Assembly (NCBI GenBank): GCA_029263315.1
Contig: JAJCXR010000041.1
Coordinates: forward strand, 1 to 64,000
DNA: 64,000 nucleotides
Reading direction: 5' to 3'
Source: Acidobacteriota bacterium
GTDB taxonomy: Bacteria > Acidobacteriota > Thermoanaerobaculia > Multivoradales > J023
The stretch's first letter is position 1. Each line of letters begins with the position of its first letter. The notes below the pieces were generated by a model. That model was given only the letters and a program-made list of their open reading frames with translations. It did not search any database and was not told where the DNA came from. Of the stretch, positions 32,395 through 40,768 are shown one piece after another. A program made the position numbers and the translations under genes.

Positions 32395-33546
32395 TTGATT
32401 GCAACAAAAGGGCACCGGACCCGACGGCCAAGGCGGCGTGGCCGAGAGCCAGTTCTTGGCAGAATGTCAAGACACGCCGCCACCAACCGACTCTCCGTGG
32501 CCAACTACGAGCCTACGGGATCTGGACGGCAAGCTGCTGACCACCTACCTCATGGAAGCGCCAACCAAGTCGGCGACTGGGCCTGGCAAAAAGACTACGC
32601 CTACCGCGGCGACGTGCAGGTCATGGCCTGGACCGCCGAACCGTCGCCTAGGCATCGTCAGTACTTCTCCGTCGACCACTTGGGCACCCCCCGCATGGTC
32701 ACCGACGCGGCGGGTGGCGTGGTGAGCGTCCACCACTACTTCGGCTTCGGCGAAGAGCTCAACACCACCACCGCCGAGCCCAAGCGCTTCACCGGCCACG
32801 AGCGGGATTTTCACGCCGCGGGCAGCCAGGACGACTTGGACTACATGCATGCGCGCTACTACAAGGCGCACATGGGGCGATTCTTGACGGTGGACCCGGT
32901 CCTCGGAAGTCCCGAGCAGCCGGGAAGTTGGAACCGATACGCCTACGTCCAGAACAATCCAACAAATCTCGCCGATGCTGACGGGCTCGTTGCCGGCCCT
33001 GCCTCGTTGCTGCTACAAACCTTCGCAGAGCTCTGCGCCATCCGAGGGCTTTGCTCCGATGAGGTCATCACCGTAGAGTCGACACCGCTGCCGATTCTCG
33101 CCGGCGGCTTTGGACACCTGGCGGCGGACCGTGTTCAGCGCTTTCCCAAGGAATGTTCCCTCGAGTTGGCGGGGGCGTTCTATGATTTCCTCTTCGCCGA
33201 GCCGGATCGGACGATTTGTGCCGAGCTGAATGGTGAGGTCGAGGGCAGCGAGATGCTGGTGGGGATGATTCCCCTTCCTCCAGGGGGATTAGGCCCGACG
33301 GCTCTAAAGAAATACGGGAAACTTACCAAGCTTGGCCGTCAGGCTTCTGTTTCTCAAGGTAGACAGGGCAGCCAAATGCTCGTTCGGATGGCAAAAAAGG
33401 CTGGATTGGACGTAACGAAGGGTGGCAGCCATTTGATCGTGAGGGATAGTGCTGGCAACTTCGTGACCGCGATCCCTCATTCTTTGAAGGGCCGGGAGCT
33501 TGCGCTCAGGATCACCAGTGAAATTCTAAAGAAAGCCAGTTTCTAA
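32395..33546 (+). CDS. Mosaic RHS core fragment with HicA-like tip (copy 4)
   Basis: The 383-aa frame from TTG 32395 begins with scrambled RHS-core pieces, in part out of frame. These are pieces matching ~24425-24478, ~25548-25580 and ~25749 onward of the main gene, joined at short identities. From about residue 55 it is in frame with the core (QVGDWAWQKDYAYRGDVQVM, MHARYYKAHMGRFLTVDPV), then the common linker. The tip (GRQGSQMLVRMAKKAGLDV, GGSHLIVRDS, IPHSLKGRE, SEILKKASF) is the clearest HicA-like copy, with the GSHxI motif. No signal peptide or promoter is seen, so expression is doubtful. Confidence 0.7.
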   Translation: MIATKGHRTRRPRRRGREPVLGRMSRHAATNRLSVANYEPTGSGRQAADHLPHGSANQVGDWAWQKDYAYRGDVQVMAWTAEPSPRHRQYFSVDHLGTPRMVTDAAGGVVSVHHYFGFGEELNTTTAEPKRFTGHERDFHAAGSQDDLDYMHARYYKAHMGRFLTVDPVLGSPEQPGSWNRYAYVQNNPTNLADADGLVAGPASLLLQTFAELCAIRGLCSDEVITVESTPLPILAGGFGHLAADRVQRFPKECSLELAGAFYDFLFAEPDRTICAELNGEVEGSEMLVGMIPLPPGGLGPTALKKYGKLTKLGRQASVSQGRQGSQMLVRMAKKAGLDVTKGGSHLIVRDSAGNFVTAIPHSLKGRELALRITSEILKKASF

Positions 33547-33556
33547 GGAGCCTCAG

Positions 33557-33868
33557 TTGTCGGTACTAGAATCATGGACCATTGAATTTGAAGTATCCTG
33601 GCATTCCGTAAATCTGGATCTTGAAGAAGTTGTAGACTTCGTTATGTATTGGAGCATCGACTGGGTCGAATCGCTCGAGCTTGTTGTCGGAGGAGGCCCG
33701 TCCGTCCGAGCCCCAGAACAGAATCGAGTAGTTTTTCTGCTAGTCATCGCAGATTCAGATGTGCTCTTGGAGAATTTGCCCCAGGCATACCTAGCTGAAA
33801 TAGAAAGACGAGCACATGCTCGAGGTTGGAGCGCTAGCGGAAGCTACAGGCGTTCAATAGAGGAATAG
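33557..33868 (+). CDS. Partner/immunity candidate of HicA-like tip (copy 4)
   Basis: The protein is 103 aa from TTG 33557, with AAGGAGCC upstream. It is shorter and diverged but retains the family layout (SWTIEFEVSWHSVNLDLEEV, WVESLELVVGGGPSVRAPEQ, ARGWSASGSYRRSIEE). It starts 10 nt after copy 4 of the tip. The C-terminal EEGLP segment of the other members is missing. Confidence 0.6.
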   Translation: MSVLESWTIEFEVSWHSVNLDLEEVVDFVMYWSIDWVESLELVVGGGPSVRAPEQNRVVFLLVIADSDVLLENLPQAYLAEIERRAHARGWSASGSYRRSIEE

Positions 33869-33920
33869 GAAGACCGATCACGCAGCAGCGGTGCCGTAAA
33901 TCTCCGAGTCTACGAGAACC

Positions 33921-34382
33921 ATGATCAGCCGAGACCAATCCAACAAACGCTGGCGTGAAGTCTGTGACGCCTTCGACGCAGACGAAATCGACAAATCTTT
34001 AGAGCTTCTCAAGGACTGGGAATCTCAAGAGAGACTCAGCATCGAAGAGCTGGTATACAAAGCGAGGGCGATCCAGCTGGGTGGCGAAGACTCAGTCTAC
34101 GAGCTAGGAGACGCCAAGGAATTACTGCTGGCCGCTCTGGGCCGTGAGAAGAACTATCCAGTGGCGTTGACTGAGTTGGGCTACTTCTCGTGGGCGGTCG
34201 AAGACGATGCCGGGCTAGGGCTCGAATATTTCGACAAAGCCATCGCGGTGCTCAAAGAGATGCTTGGCAAGGCCCGCGATGGGCGGCAGAAGTGTCTCGA
34301 GGAGCTAGAAGACCTTGCCGAAGAGGGTTGGTACCGGACCCGAGCACCCGGCAAGGCGGAACCGATACGCCTACGTCCATAG
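33921..34382 (+). CDS. TPR-like small helical protein, immunity candidate (copy 2)
   Basis: The protein is 153 aa. Residues 1-135 match the copies at 30075 and 34550 (RWREVCDAFDADEIDKSLEL, LSIEELVYKARAIQ, YPVALTELGYFSWAVEDDAG). The last ~18 residues (WYRTRAPGKAEPIRLRP) are RHS-core DNA read out of frame, showing that a recombination event replaced the natural end. Confidence 0.6.
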   Translation: MISRDQSNKRWREVCDAFDADEIDKSLELLKDWESQERLSIEELVYKARAIQLGGEDSVYELGDAKELLLAALGREKNYPVALTELGYFSWAVEDDAGLGLEYFDKAIAVLKEMLGKARDGRQKCLEELEDLAEEGWYRTRAPGKAEPIRLRP

Positions 34383-34549
34383 CACTCGAACAAATCTCGT
34401 CGGTGCTGACGGCTCATTGCCGGCCCTGCTCGTTGCTGCTATAAACCTTCGAAGAGCTCTGCCCCATCCGAGGGCTTTGCTCCAATGAGCTCATCAGCGT
34501 AGAGTCGACGCCACTGCCAAATCCAAGAGAAAAGTCGAGGCAAGCCAAA
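34343..34549 (+). pseudogene. RHS core-linker remnant
   Basis: The stretch decodes, with frameshifts, as RNRYAYVHSTRTNLVGADG and then the linker (SALPHPRALLQ region, SVESTPLPNP). It has no intact frame and ends at the start of the next TPR-like gene. Confidence 0.7.
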
Positions 34550-34960
34550 ATGATCGATCGAACAGAATCTAGGAAGCGATGGGCTGCGGTCTGTGAAGCC
34601 GTCGACTCGGATGAAATCGACAAGGCGCTGGATCTTCTCAAGGAATGGGAATCGGTAGATCGCCTGAGCATCGAGGAGCTAGTCCAGAAAGGGCTGCTGA
34701 TTCAACAGGGTAGCGAGACCGCAGCCTACGAGCTTGAGGATGCAAAAGCGGCATTTATTGAAGCGTTGGGGCGAGAGCAGAATTATCCCGATGCACTCAT
34801 CGAGCTAGGGTTCTACTCTTGGGTCATTGAAAACGATGCTAAGACCGGGCTCCAATATTTCGACAAGGCGATTGCTGCGGCAGAGAAATTCCTCGCTGAG
34901 GCCCGTCATGGGAGGGAACAATGCCTGGAAGAGTTGGCTGACTTGGAAGAAGAAGACTGA
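34550..34960 (+). CDS. TPR-like small helical protein, immunity candidate (copy 3)
   Basis: The protein is 136 aa from ATG 34550. It shares over half its residues with the 33921 copy (RKRWAAVCEAVDSDEIDKAL, LSIEELVQKGLLIQQ, YPDALIELGFYSWVIENDAK, GLQYFDKAIAAAEKFL). It keeps the natural acidic C-terminus (LEELADLEEED). The ribosome site is weak (GAGGCAAGCCAAA). Confidence 0.6.
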   Translation: MIDRTESRKRWAAVCEAVDSDEIDKALDLLKEWESVDRLSIEELVQKGLLIQQGSETAAYELEDAKAAFIEALGREQNYPDALIELGFYSWVIENDAKTGLQYFDKAIAAAEKFLAEARHGREQCLEELADLEEED

Positions 34961-34981
34961 GCGAACTTCGCTTCCCGAAAT

Positions 34982-35035
34982 ATTTCCTAGAGTCATAGAC
35001 CAAACACTATTTCCTAGAGTCATAGACCAAACACT
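34982..35035. repeat. 27-nt tandem duplication
   Basis: Two exact adjacent copies of a 27-nt unit (34982-35008 and 35009-35035, beginning ATTTCCTAGAGTCATAG) lie between the third TPR-like gene and the fragment of a fourth. Confidence 0.95.
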
Positions 35036-35054
35036 CATCGAGAAAAGAGTAAAA

Positions 35055-35111
35055 ATGCGCTGGCGTAGAATCAGAGACGCCTTTGATGCAGGTGAAATCG
35101 ACCTTCGATGA
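35055..35111 (+). pseudogene. N-terminal fragment of a fourth TPR-like gene
   Basis: An 18-codon frame (MRWRRIRDAFDAGEIDLR) matches the N-terminus of the TPR-like family and then stops. Confidence 0.7.
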
Positions 35112-35123
35112 GATGGTGTTGAG

Positions 35124-35396
35124 ATGGTAATGCCTAAGAGGAAGATCTCGCTTCTGACTCTGTCCGTTGTTCTCGTTGCAGAGTGCATCTGGCTCCAGCA
35201 ATACCTTGCAGCCCGCGTAGAAGATATCGAGATCGTCGGGGGCGCGCTATTACTGGGCGGCACTCTAGCTTTAGGCACGGGCCCGTGGGTTCTGTACCAG
35301 CTTCGAGGAACGGCAAGACTCGTATTCGGTCTTGGCATCGGGCTGCTTTCATTCTTCTTTCTGTTTTTCGCGTATATTTTTCTTGTTCGGTGGTGA
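35124..35396 (+). CDS. Small membrane protein of unknown function
   Basis: The protein is 90 aa with two or three hydrophobic segments (ISLLTLSVVLVAECIWL, VGGALLLGGTLALGTGPWVL, FGLGIGLLSFFFLFFAYIFL). ATG 35124 or 35130 could start it. It lies at the end of the RHS reservoir between toxin debris on both sides, so a membrane-located immunity protein is possible, but no cognate tip is visible. Confidence 0.5.
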   Translation: MVMPKRKISLLTLSVVLVAECIWLQQYLAARVEDIEIVGGALLLGGTLALGTGPWVLYQLRGTARLVFGLGIGLLSFFFLFFAYIFLVRW

Positions 35397-35640
35397 GACC
35401 CTCTCGAGCGACCACTTGGGCACCCCCCGCAGAGCTCTGCGCCACCGAGGGCTTTGGCTCCAATGAGCTCATCACCGTAGAGTCGACGCCACTGCCGATC
35501 TTCTCGAGCGGAGTTGAAATCCTGGCTGCGGATCGCGTCCAGCTTCCGCGCCCCTGGCGCTCCTTCACGCCGAGAAACCAATGCGAGCTCTGGAGAATAA
35601 GAATTGGCTTGATCGGACGATTTGCTTCGAGCGCCCACCA
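35397..35640 (+). pseudogene. Terminal RHS core-linker remnant
   Basis: Fragments of the core (DHLGTPR at ~35411) are fused to linker text (ELCATEGFGSNELITVESTP, then ILAADRVQLPRP). This marks the right border of the RHS reservoir, 80 nt before the 3' end of the P-type ATPase gene. Confidence 0.75.
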
Positions 35641-35720
35641 CCAGTTATCAGATTGACGGCGGTGGAATAGCCCGCTGCCCGCACACCTGGCTCACGGGTT
35701 GCCAAGACACTGACAACCCC

Positions 35721-38426
35721 TCAATCTTTGGTGATCCATTTTGCGACCTGTCCCATAAGCAACGGCACCGAGCTCATGCCCAGGGCCAGGCCCCAACCCG
35801 GCAGCCCGGGGGGTTCCACCCCCAAAACTTGCTGCAGGGCCGGCAGATGGACCGCCAATAGGAGCAAACCGGTACACAGGCCGAGGGCCGCCCAAACATA
35901 GGGATTGCGGGTGATCTCATTGCGGAATAGGGGTGATTCAGCCCGCCGCATGTTAAATACGTGCCAGAGTTGGGCGAAGGCCAGGGTCAGGAACGATACC
36001 GTGACGGCCTGAACGCTGTTTAAACCCAACCATTGTTCCGCCAGCAACAAGGCTCCGAGCACCGACGCCGTGAAGACGACGCCATAGAATGCAATGCGCA
36101 GCCATTGTGGACGGCCGAGGATGGGCTCCCCAGGGGGACGGGGTGGGCGATCCATCTGATGTGGATCCCCTGGGCCCATGCCGAGGGCAAGAGCCGGAAA
36201 AACATCCGTCACCAAGTTCAGGAAGAGGATCTGCAACGGCAAGATCGGCAGCGTCGTCCCCAACAGGGCAGCCAACCCGACGACCATGACTTCGCTGACG
36301 TTGCACGACATCAGGTAGAGCACAAAGGTGCGGATGTTGTCGAAGATGGTCCGCCCTTCCTCCACCGCCGCGACGATGCTCGAGAAGGCGTCGTCCTGCA
36401 GCACCATGTCGGCGGCCTCTTTAGCGACTTGCGTTCCACGCCGCCCCATGGCGATGCCGATATCGGCCGCCTTCAACGCCGGCGCATCGTTGACGCCGTC
36501 GCCGGTCATCGCCACCACGTGTCCGGCTTGTTTGTGCAGCTCGATGAGCTCTAGTTTTTGCCGAGGATTAACCCGGGCTAGGATGTGAGCGCCGAGAAGA
36601 TCCTGTCGTTCAGCTTCGGTGAGCTGCGCCAAGGGCTTCATCGTGCCGCCGTGCACCACCGACTCAGCTTCGTCTCCGACAATGCCCACTTGCCGTGCAA
36701 TACCTGCCGCCGTCACCGGCTGATCACCGGTGACCATGACCACGTCGATGCCCGCCCGATGACATCGCTCAATGGCCTCGCGGACATCGAGGCGGGGCGG
36801 ATCGACCAGGCCGACGAGGCCGATGAAGGTGAGATCGCCATAGGGATCGGCGTCCAGCGCATCGACGTGTTTGGTGCCCAGGGCCAGGACGCGCAATCCC
36901 GCCGCGGCCAGCTCTTCGTTGCGCCCCATCCAGGCCCGTCGTTCGTCGTCATCCATCGTTTGGCGACCGTCGGCGGCCAGCAGGTGGCTCGAGGTGGCCA
37001 GCAGGGCTTCGGGAGCCCCCTTGATCGCCACGCGGAAACGCCCCCCGTCGCCATGCAGGGTGGCCATCCGGCGGTCTTCCGCATCGAATGCCACCTCACG
37101 CTCCTCCGGCAGAGCGTCCAGCAAATCGTCCCGTCGTAGCCCTGCCCTGGCCCCCGCCACCAAGAGGGCCACCTCCAGCGGGTCCCCCACCGCTGCCGTC
37201 GACAGATCGTCGGCGGCGGGGCCAAGGCAGGCGTTGTTGCAGAGGACTACGGTCTCCAGGGCGGTCCTCAGGGGAAGATGCGTTGCCGGATCGATGGGCG
37301 CACCGTCGAGGCGAAAGGTCGCCGAGGCATCCCCTCCAGGGTCTTCGATTTCGACGTTGCCGGATGCCAGGACCAGCTGTGTCACCGTCATCCGATTCTC
37401 GGTCAGGGTGCCGGTCTTGTCGGTGCAGATGACGCTGGTGGCCCCCAGCGTCTCGACCGACGCCAGGCGGTTGATCAAGGCATGGCGGGTGGCCATGCGC
37501 CGCAGGCCGCGGGCCAAGGCGATGGTGGCGACGATGGGCAAGCCCTCGGGAATCGCCGCCACGGCCAGGGCCAGACCGGTCTCGATCATCAGCACCAAGT
37601 CCTTGCCGTTGATCACCCCGCTCACAACCACCAGGACGGTGACCGCCAGGGTGACCCAGATCAAGCGCCGACCGAGTTGGTCGAGCCGCACCTCGAGGGG
37701 CGTGGTCTCGTCCTTGGCGGACGATACCAGGGCCGAAATCTCTCCCAGCTCGGTGGCCATGCCGGTGGCGACCACCATCGCCGAGCCGGAGCCCCGGGTG
37801 ACGGACGTTCCTTTGTAGAGCATCGAGAAGCGCTCCGCCAGCGGCGCCGCCAGCTCCACCGACTCGGCTTGCTTTTGTACCGGCAGGCTTTCGCCGGTCA
37901 ACGTCGATTCATCGGTTTGTAGCTTCGATGCCTCGACGATTCGCAAATCCGCCGTCACCACGTCGCCACCCTCGATGGCCACCAGGTCGCCGGGCACCAG
38001 CTCCTCGGCGGGGATCTCCCGCAACTCGCCGTCGCGGTGCACCCGAGTGGTCATATTTCCCAGGGAGAAGAGAGCCTCCATCGAACGGACCGCACCGAGC
38101 TCGGAGAAGAAACCGATGGCCGTGTTGAGCACGATCACCAACACCACGGCCCAGCCTTCCAGATGATCGTCGAAGACAAAAGCGACGATGGCCGCTGTCA
38201 CCAGAAGACCGATGATCAAGCTTCGCAGTTGATCGACGAGGATGCTCCAGGTGCTGCGCCGCGCATGGCGACGCAGTCGGTTGAAACCATAGCGAGCTCG
38301 GCGTTTCTGAATCTCCGTCGCCGACAGCCCGCGCTGCACATCGGCTTCGAGCTGCGCAGCCACCGTCTCCCATGGCTGTGACCAAATCCCGCTGTGGGTT
38401 GGATCTTGTTGGGGAAGTGCTTTCAT
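35721..38426 (-). CDS. P2-type cation-transporting ATPase
   Basis: The protein is 901 aa, the usual length for PMCA/SERCA-like and Na+/K+-like bacterial pumps. Features in order are an N-terminal cation-ATPase domain (GLSATEIQKRRARYGFNRL), TM1-2, the actuator TGES at 177-180, the ion-site motif IPEGL at 292-296 in TM4, the phosphorylation site DKTGTLT at 336-342, the hinge TGDGVNDAPALK, and a C-terminal set of TM helices. It moves a cation, most likely Ca2+, Na+ or Mg2+, across the inner membrane with ATP; the ion cannot be told from sequence by eye. It lies 66 nt after the DUF2059 gene on the same strand. Confidence 0.93.
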   Translation of the reverse strand: MKALPQQDPTHSGIWSQPWETVAAQLEADVQRGLSATEIQKRRARYGFNRLRRHARRSTWSILVDQLRSLIIGLLVTAAIVAFVFDDHLEGWAVVLVIVLNTAIGFFSELGAVRSMEALFSLGNMTTRVHRDGELREIPAEELVPGDLVAIEGGDVVTADLRIVEASKLQTDESTLTGESLPVQKQAESVELAAPLAERFSMLYKGTSVTRGSGSAMVVATGMATELGEISALVSSAKDETTPLEVRLDQLGRRLIWVTLAVTVLVVVSGVINGKDLVLMIETGLALAVAAIPEGLPIVATIALARGLRRMATRHALINRLASVETLGATSVICTDKTGTLTENRMTVTQLVLASGNVEIEDPGGDASATFRLDGAPIDPATHLPLRTALETVVLCNNACLGPAADDLSTAAVGDPLEVALLVAGARAGLRRDDLLDALPEEREVAFDAEDRRMATLHGDGGRFRVAIKGAPEALLATSSHLLAADGRQTMDDDERRAWMGRNEELAAAGLRVLALGTKHVDALDADPYGDLTFIGLVGLVDPPRLDVREAIERCHRAGIDVVMVTGDQPVTAAGIARQVGIVGDEAESVVHGGTMKPLAQLTEAERQDLLGAHILARVNPRQKLELIELHKQAGHVVAMTGDGVNDAPALKAADIGIAMGRRGTQVAKEAADMVLQDDAFSSIVAAVEEGRTIFDNIRTFVLYLMSCNVSEVMVVGLAALLGTTLPILPLQILFLNLVTDVFPALALGMGPGDPHQMDRPPRPPGEPILGRPQWLRIAFYGVVFTASVLGALLLAEQWLGLNSVQAVTVSFLTLAFAQLWHVFNMRRAESPLFRNEITRNPYVWAALGLCTGLLLLAVHLPALQQVLGVEPPGLPGWGLALGMSSVPLLMGQVAKWITKD

Positions 38427-38492
38427 TTCGACATGGTACAGCCTACTGACTGGCCAAGACCTCGCCCTGGCAACTTCTTGGCCGGGATTCCA

Positions 38493-39875
38493 CTACTCGG
38501 ACGGCCGAGCGACGAAGTAGCCGTCAGCCCAGAGGATATCGTCGTCGGGCGCCTTGTCTTCCGCGGCGGGAGGATGGAGGGTGCCCCCAAAGCCGAGGAT
38601 GTTGTAGCCCTGCTCTTCGAAAACACCGTCCGGTCCGGCGCTGCGGATGCCCAGGACTTGCGCTTCCAAGAGGTTTGGATTGACCGCGTACTCGAAGGCA
38701 TTCCCCCAACTGTCGGTCCGAGGCAACTTCTTGAGGTACTTGGGGGCCAGAATCTTCTCCAAGTCGTCGACGCTGACCCGGGCGAAGAAGGCGGGGTCGG
38801 CGCCGTCTTGCGGAACCATCGTCCAACCGGCGTCGCCGGTGGGCGGCAGATCGTCGGGCCCCGAGCCTTCGAATTGGTCGGTCAACCAGGCCATCATCGA
38901 GGCGCCGACGCCCTTCATCAGCTCGACGGCCTTCTGATGTGGGTTGGTGCTCGCCGCTGCCCGCATCTCCGGCGACAGGCAAACGCCGCTATTGCCGATG
39001 TCTTGGATGACCGCGGCGACTTCAGGAGATCCGGCCTGGGTCGGATCGAGCGCCTGCGGTCCGACTGTCGCGAGAAGCTCGCCGATGATGCAATCGCACA
39101 CCAGGGTGACCCTGTCGATAACCGGACCCAAGAGCTCTTCACCGCGGGCCGTCAGCTCGCTGCTGTCGACACCGGCTGCTTTCGCCTGGGCTTCCAGATT
39201 CGGGGCCAGGGCTCCGAGGCTACAGCCGAGGACGGCGATGCGTCGCAGGGCGGAGCCGCTATTGAAACCGCTGGTCAGTTCCTGTTGAACCTCCGTTTGG
39301 ATGCTGGACCAGTGTTTCCCCACAGGACTGTCAAAGAAGGTGACCAGCCCTTGGATCTGTGACCGGCTGAAGAATTGACCGAACAGGTTGGCGTCGGCCT
39401 CTTCGAGGTCGAGGGTTTTGGCCAGGCGTCGCAGCGGTGCCTTCTTCTTACTGCTGACCGGTGGCACGTCTCGGGTTGGATCCGAGGCGACCGCCTGCTG
39501 CAACAGCACCCCCTGGGCCTGAATCCAGCTTTGCCCCAAGGGGCTCTCGAAGAAGGTGATGAGCTCGACCATCTGCTGCTCGTCCAGCCGTCGCCCGAGG
39601 CTCCTGGCAAAATCCCCCTCCAGATCGCGCCATAGGTTCTCTTCTCTTTGTACCAGCAAATCGACCAGTCCTTGGGAGGGTACGGTGGGCAGCATGGCAC
39701 GCAGGGGAGGTAGGGTCATCGCTTCGAGGTCGAGCAGCTTGGCCAGACGCAGGGCGGTTGGATTCTCTTCGGCGGGCCCTGAGTCGGCCCAGAGGGTGTG
39801 GGAGGGGAGGAGCAGGCCGAGGCACAGGGCAAGGCACAGGGCAAGGCACAAGACGAGATCAGCCATTCGTTGCAT
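38493..39875 (-). CDS. Exported protein with two DUF2059-like repeats and a pseudopilin-like tail
   Basis: The protein is 460 aa. The signal peptide contains a repeated LCLALCLALCLG stretch from a DNA duplication. Two similar modules follow, around residues 35-125 and 150-205, each with a FFESPLGQSW or FFDSPVGKHW motif typical of DUF2059. The C-terminal ~70 residues (DSWGNAFEYAVN...GIRSAGPDGVFEEQ) resemble the T2SSG pseudopilin end, which binds calcium. A Cys-containing middle part (LGCSLGAL, VCDCIIGEL) is unassigned. The likely location is the periplasm; function is unknown. Confidence 0.75.
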   Translation of the reverse strand: MQRMADLVLCLALCLALCLGLLLPSHTLWADSGPAEENPTALRLAKLLDLEAMTLPPLRAMLPTVPSQGLVDLLVQREENLWRDLEGDFARSLGRRLDEQQMVELITFFESPLGQSWIQAQGVLLQQAVASDPTRDVPPVSSKKKAPLRRLAKTLDLEEADANLFGQFFSRSQIQGLVTFFDSPVGKHWSSIQTEVQQELTSGFNSGSALRRIAVLGCSLGALAPNLEAQAKAAGVDSSELTARGEELLGPVIDRVTLVCDCIIGELLATVGPQALDPTQAGSPEVAAVIQDIGNSGVCLSPEMRAAASTNPHQKAVELMKGVGASMMAWLTDQFEGSGPDDLPPTGDAGWTMVPQDGADPAFFARVSVDDLEKILAPKYLKKLPRTDSWGNAFEYAVNPNLLEAQVLGIRSAGPDGVFEEQGYNILGFGGTLHPPAAEDKAPDDDILWADGYFVARPSE

Positions 39876-40384
39876 GGTGGTTATCCTTTGCGGCAGGGGC
39901 TAGGTTCTCGAGGCTACCCCTCAGAGCGATCCTTGAAATCGAGGAACGTATGGATCATACGACACACTCGGACCCCCGGCGCCCGAGGAACGACCGCTTC
40001 GGTCTTGTACTTAGCAGTCTGAGGTGAAAGTGCTCCGCGATTGAGGGCGAGAAATTTTTCATCAGCCGGCGTGGAACGAACAAGGGACGTTGCTGCGATG
40101 GGTTTTCAGACCGGCCATGCTCAACCGAAAACCCGCATTCGGTGGCAATTGCATCACCTTTCCCCCTCGATGCTGGGAGCCATTTTCTTTGCGGACCCTT
40201 AGATCATGGTTAGCCTCTTGCGGCTTTGAAACACCTGAGCTTCTCACGCTGACCCGCGACCGAAAATTCTCTACTCAGAGAAAATAGCGCCGTCCGTCGA
40301 GGCCTCGGAGTCAGAATGCTTCGCTGCTCAAAGATCCGTCGGTGGCCCTGGACCCAACACCGGCTGCCAGGTAGGATTCCGAAG
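39876..40384. other. Intergenic stretch between divergent genes
   Basis: No supported gene is present. A small hairpin (ATTCTCTACTCAGAGAAAAT at 40265-40284) is the only structure noted. The short frames on both strands have no ribosome sites or recognisable families. Confidence 0.45.
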
Positions 40385-40768
40385 ATGACTCCCCCAACCG
40401 ACCCATTGGAACGCCTGCGCGCCATCATCGAAGCCTGGCCCGAAACCCGTGAAAAGCTCTCCCACGGCTCCCCCACCTGGTGGGGCGGCCGCAAGACCTT
40501 CGCCACCTTCGCCGACAATCACCACGGCGACGGTCGGGTCGCGGTGTGGGTGAAATCGAGCTTCATGGAGCAGGATCTGCGGCTCGAGGCCGATGCCGAG
40601 ACCTACTTCGTGCCCCCTTACCTCGGGCCGAGCGGCTGGGTCGCCATGCGCCTCGATCGCGACCCCGACTGGCACAACGTCGAGGAGCTGCTGCTGGCGG
40701 GCTATCGCATGGTGGCCCCCAAGCGGGCCTTGGCGGAGCTGGACCGGTTGCGGACCCCGCCGTCATGA
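40385..40768 (+). CDS. YjbR/MmcQ-family protein
   Basis: The protein is 127 aa. The family pattern is clear: WPETREKLSHGSPTWWGGRK, FATFADNHHGDGRVAVWVKS, YFVPPYLGPSGWVAMRLD and DWHNVEELLLAGYRMVAPKR. These small proteins have a CyaY/YjbR-like DNA-binding fold and unknown function. ATG 40385 was chosen because the family begins here; upstream frame residues are unrelated. Its stop overlaps the next start (ATGA). Confidence 0.9.
   Translation: MTPPTDPLERLRAIIEAWPETREKLSHGSPTWWGGRKTFATFADNHHGDGRVAVWVKSSFMEQDLRLEADAETYFVPPYLGPSGWVAMRLDRDPDWHNVEELLLAGYRMVAPKRALAELDRLRTPPS

Noticed and set aside
26795-35640. Possibility that the RHS repeats are insertion sequences
   Set aside because: The repeated segments are RHS core, linker, tip and immunity sequence; no transposase, terminal inverted repeats or target duplications were seen.
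35721-38385. Several long antisense frames over the P-type ATPase
   Set aside because: High-GC shadows of a gene with clear P-type motifs on the minus strand.
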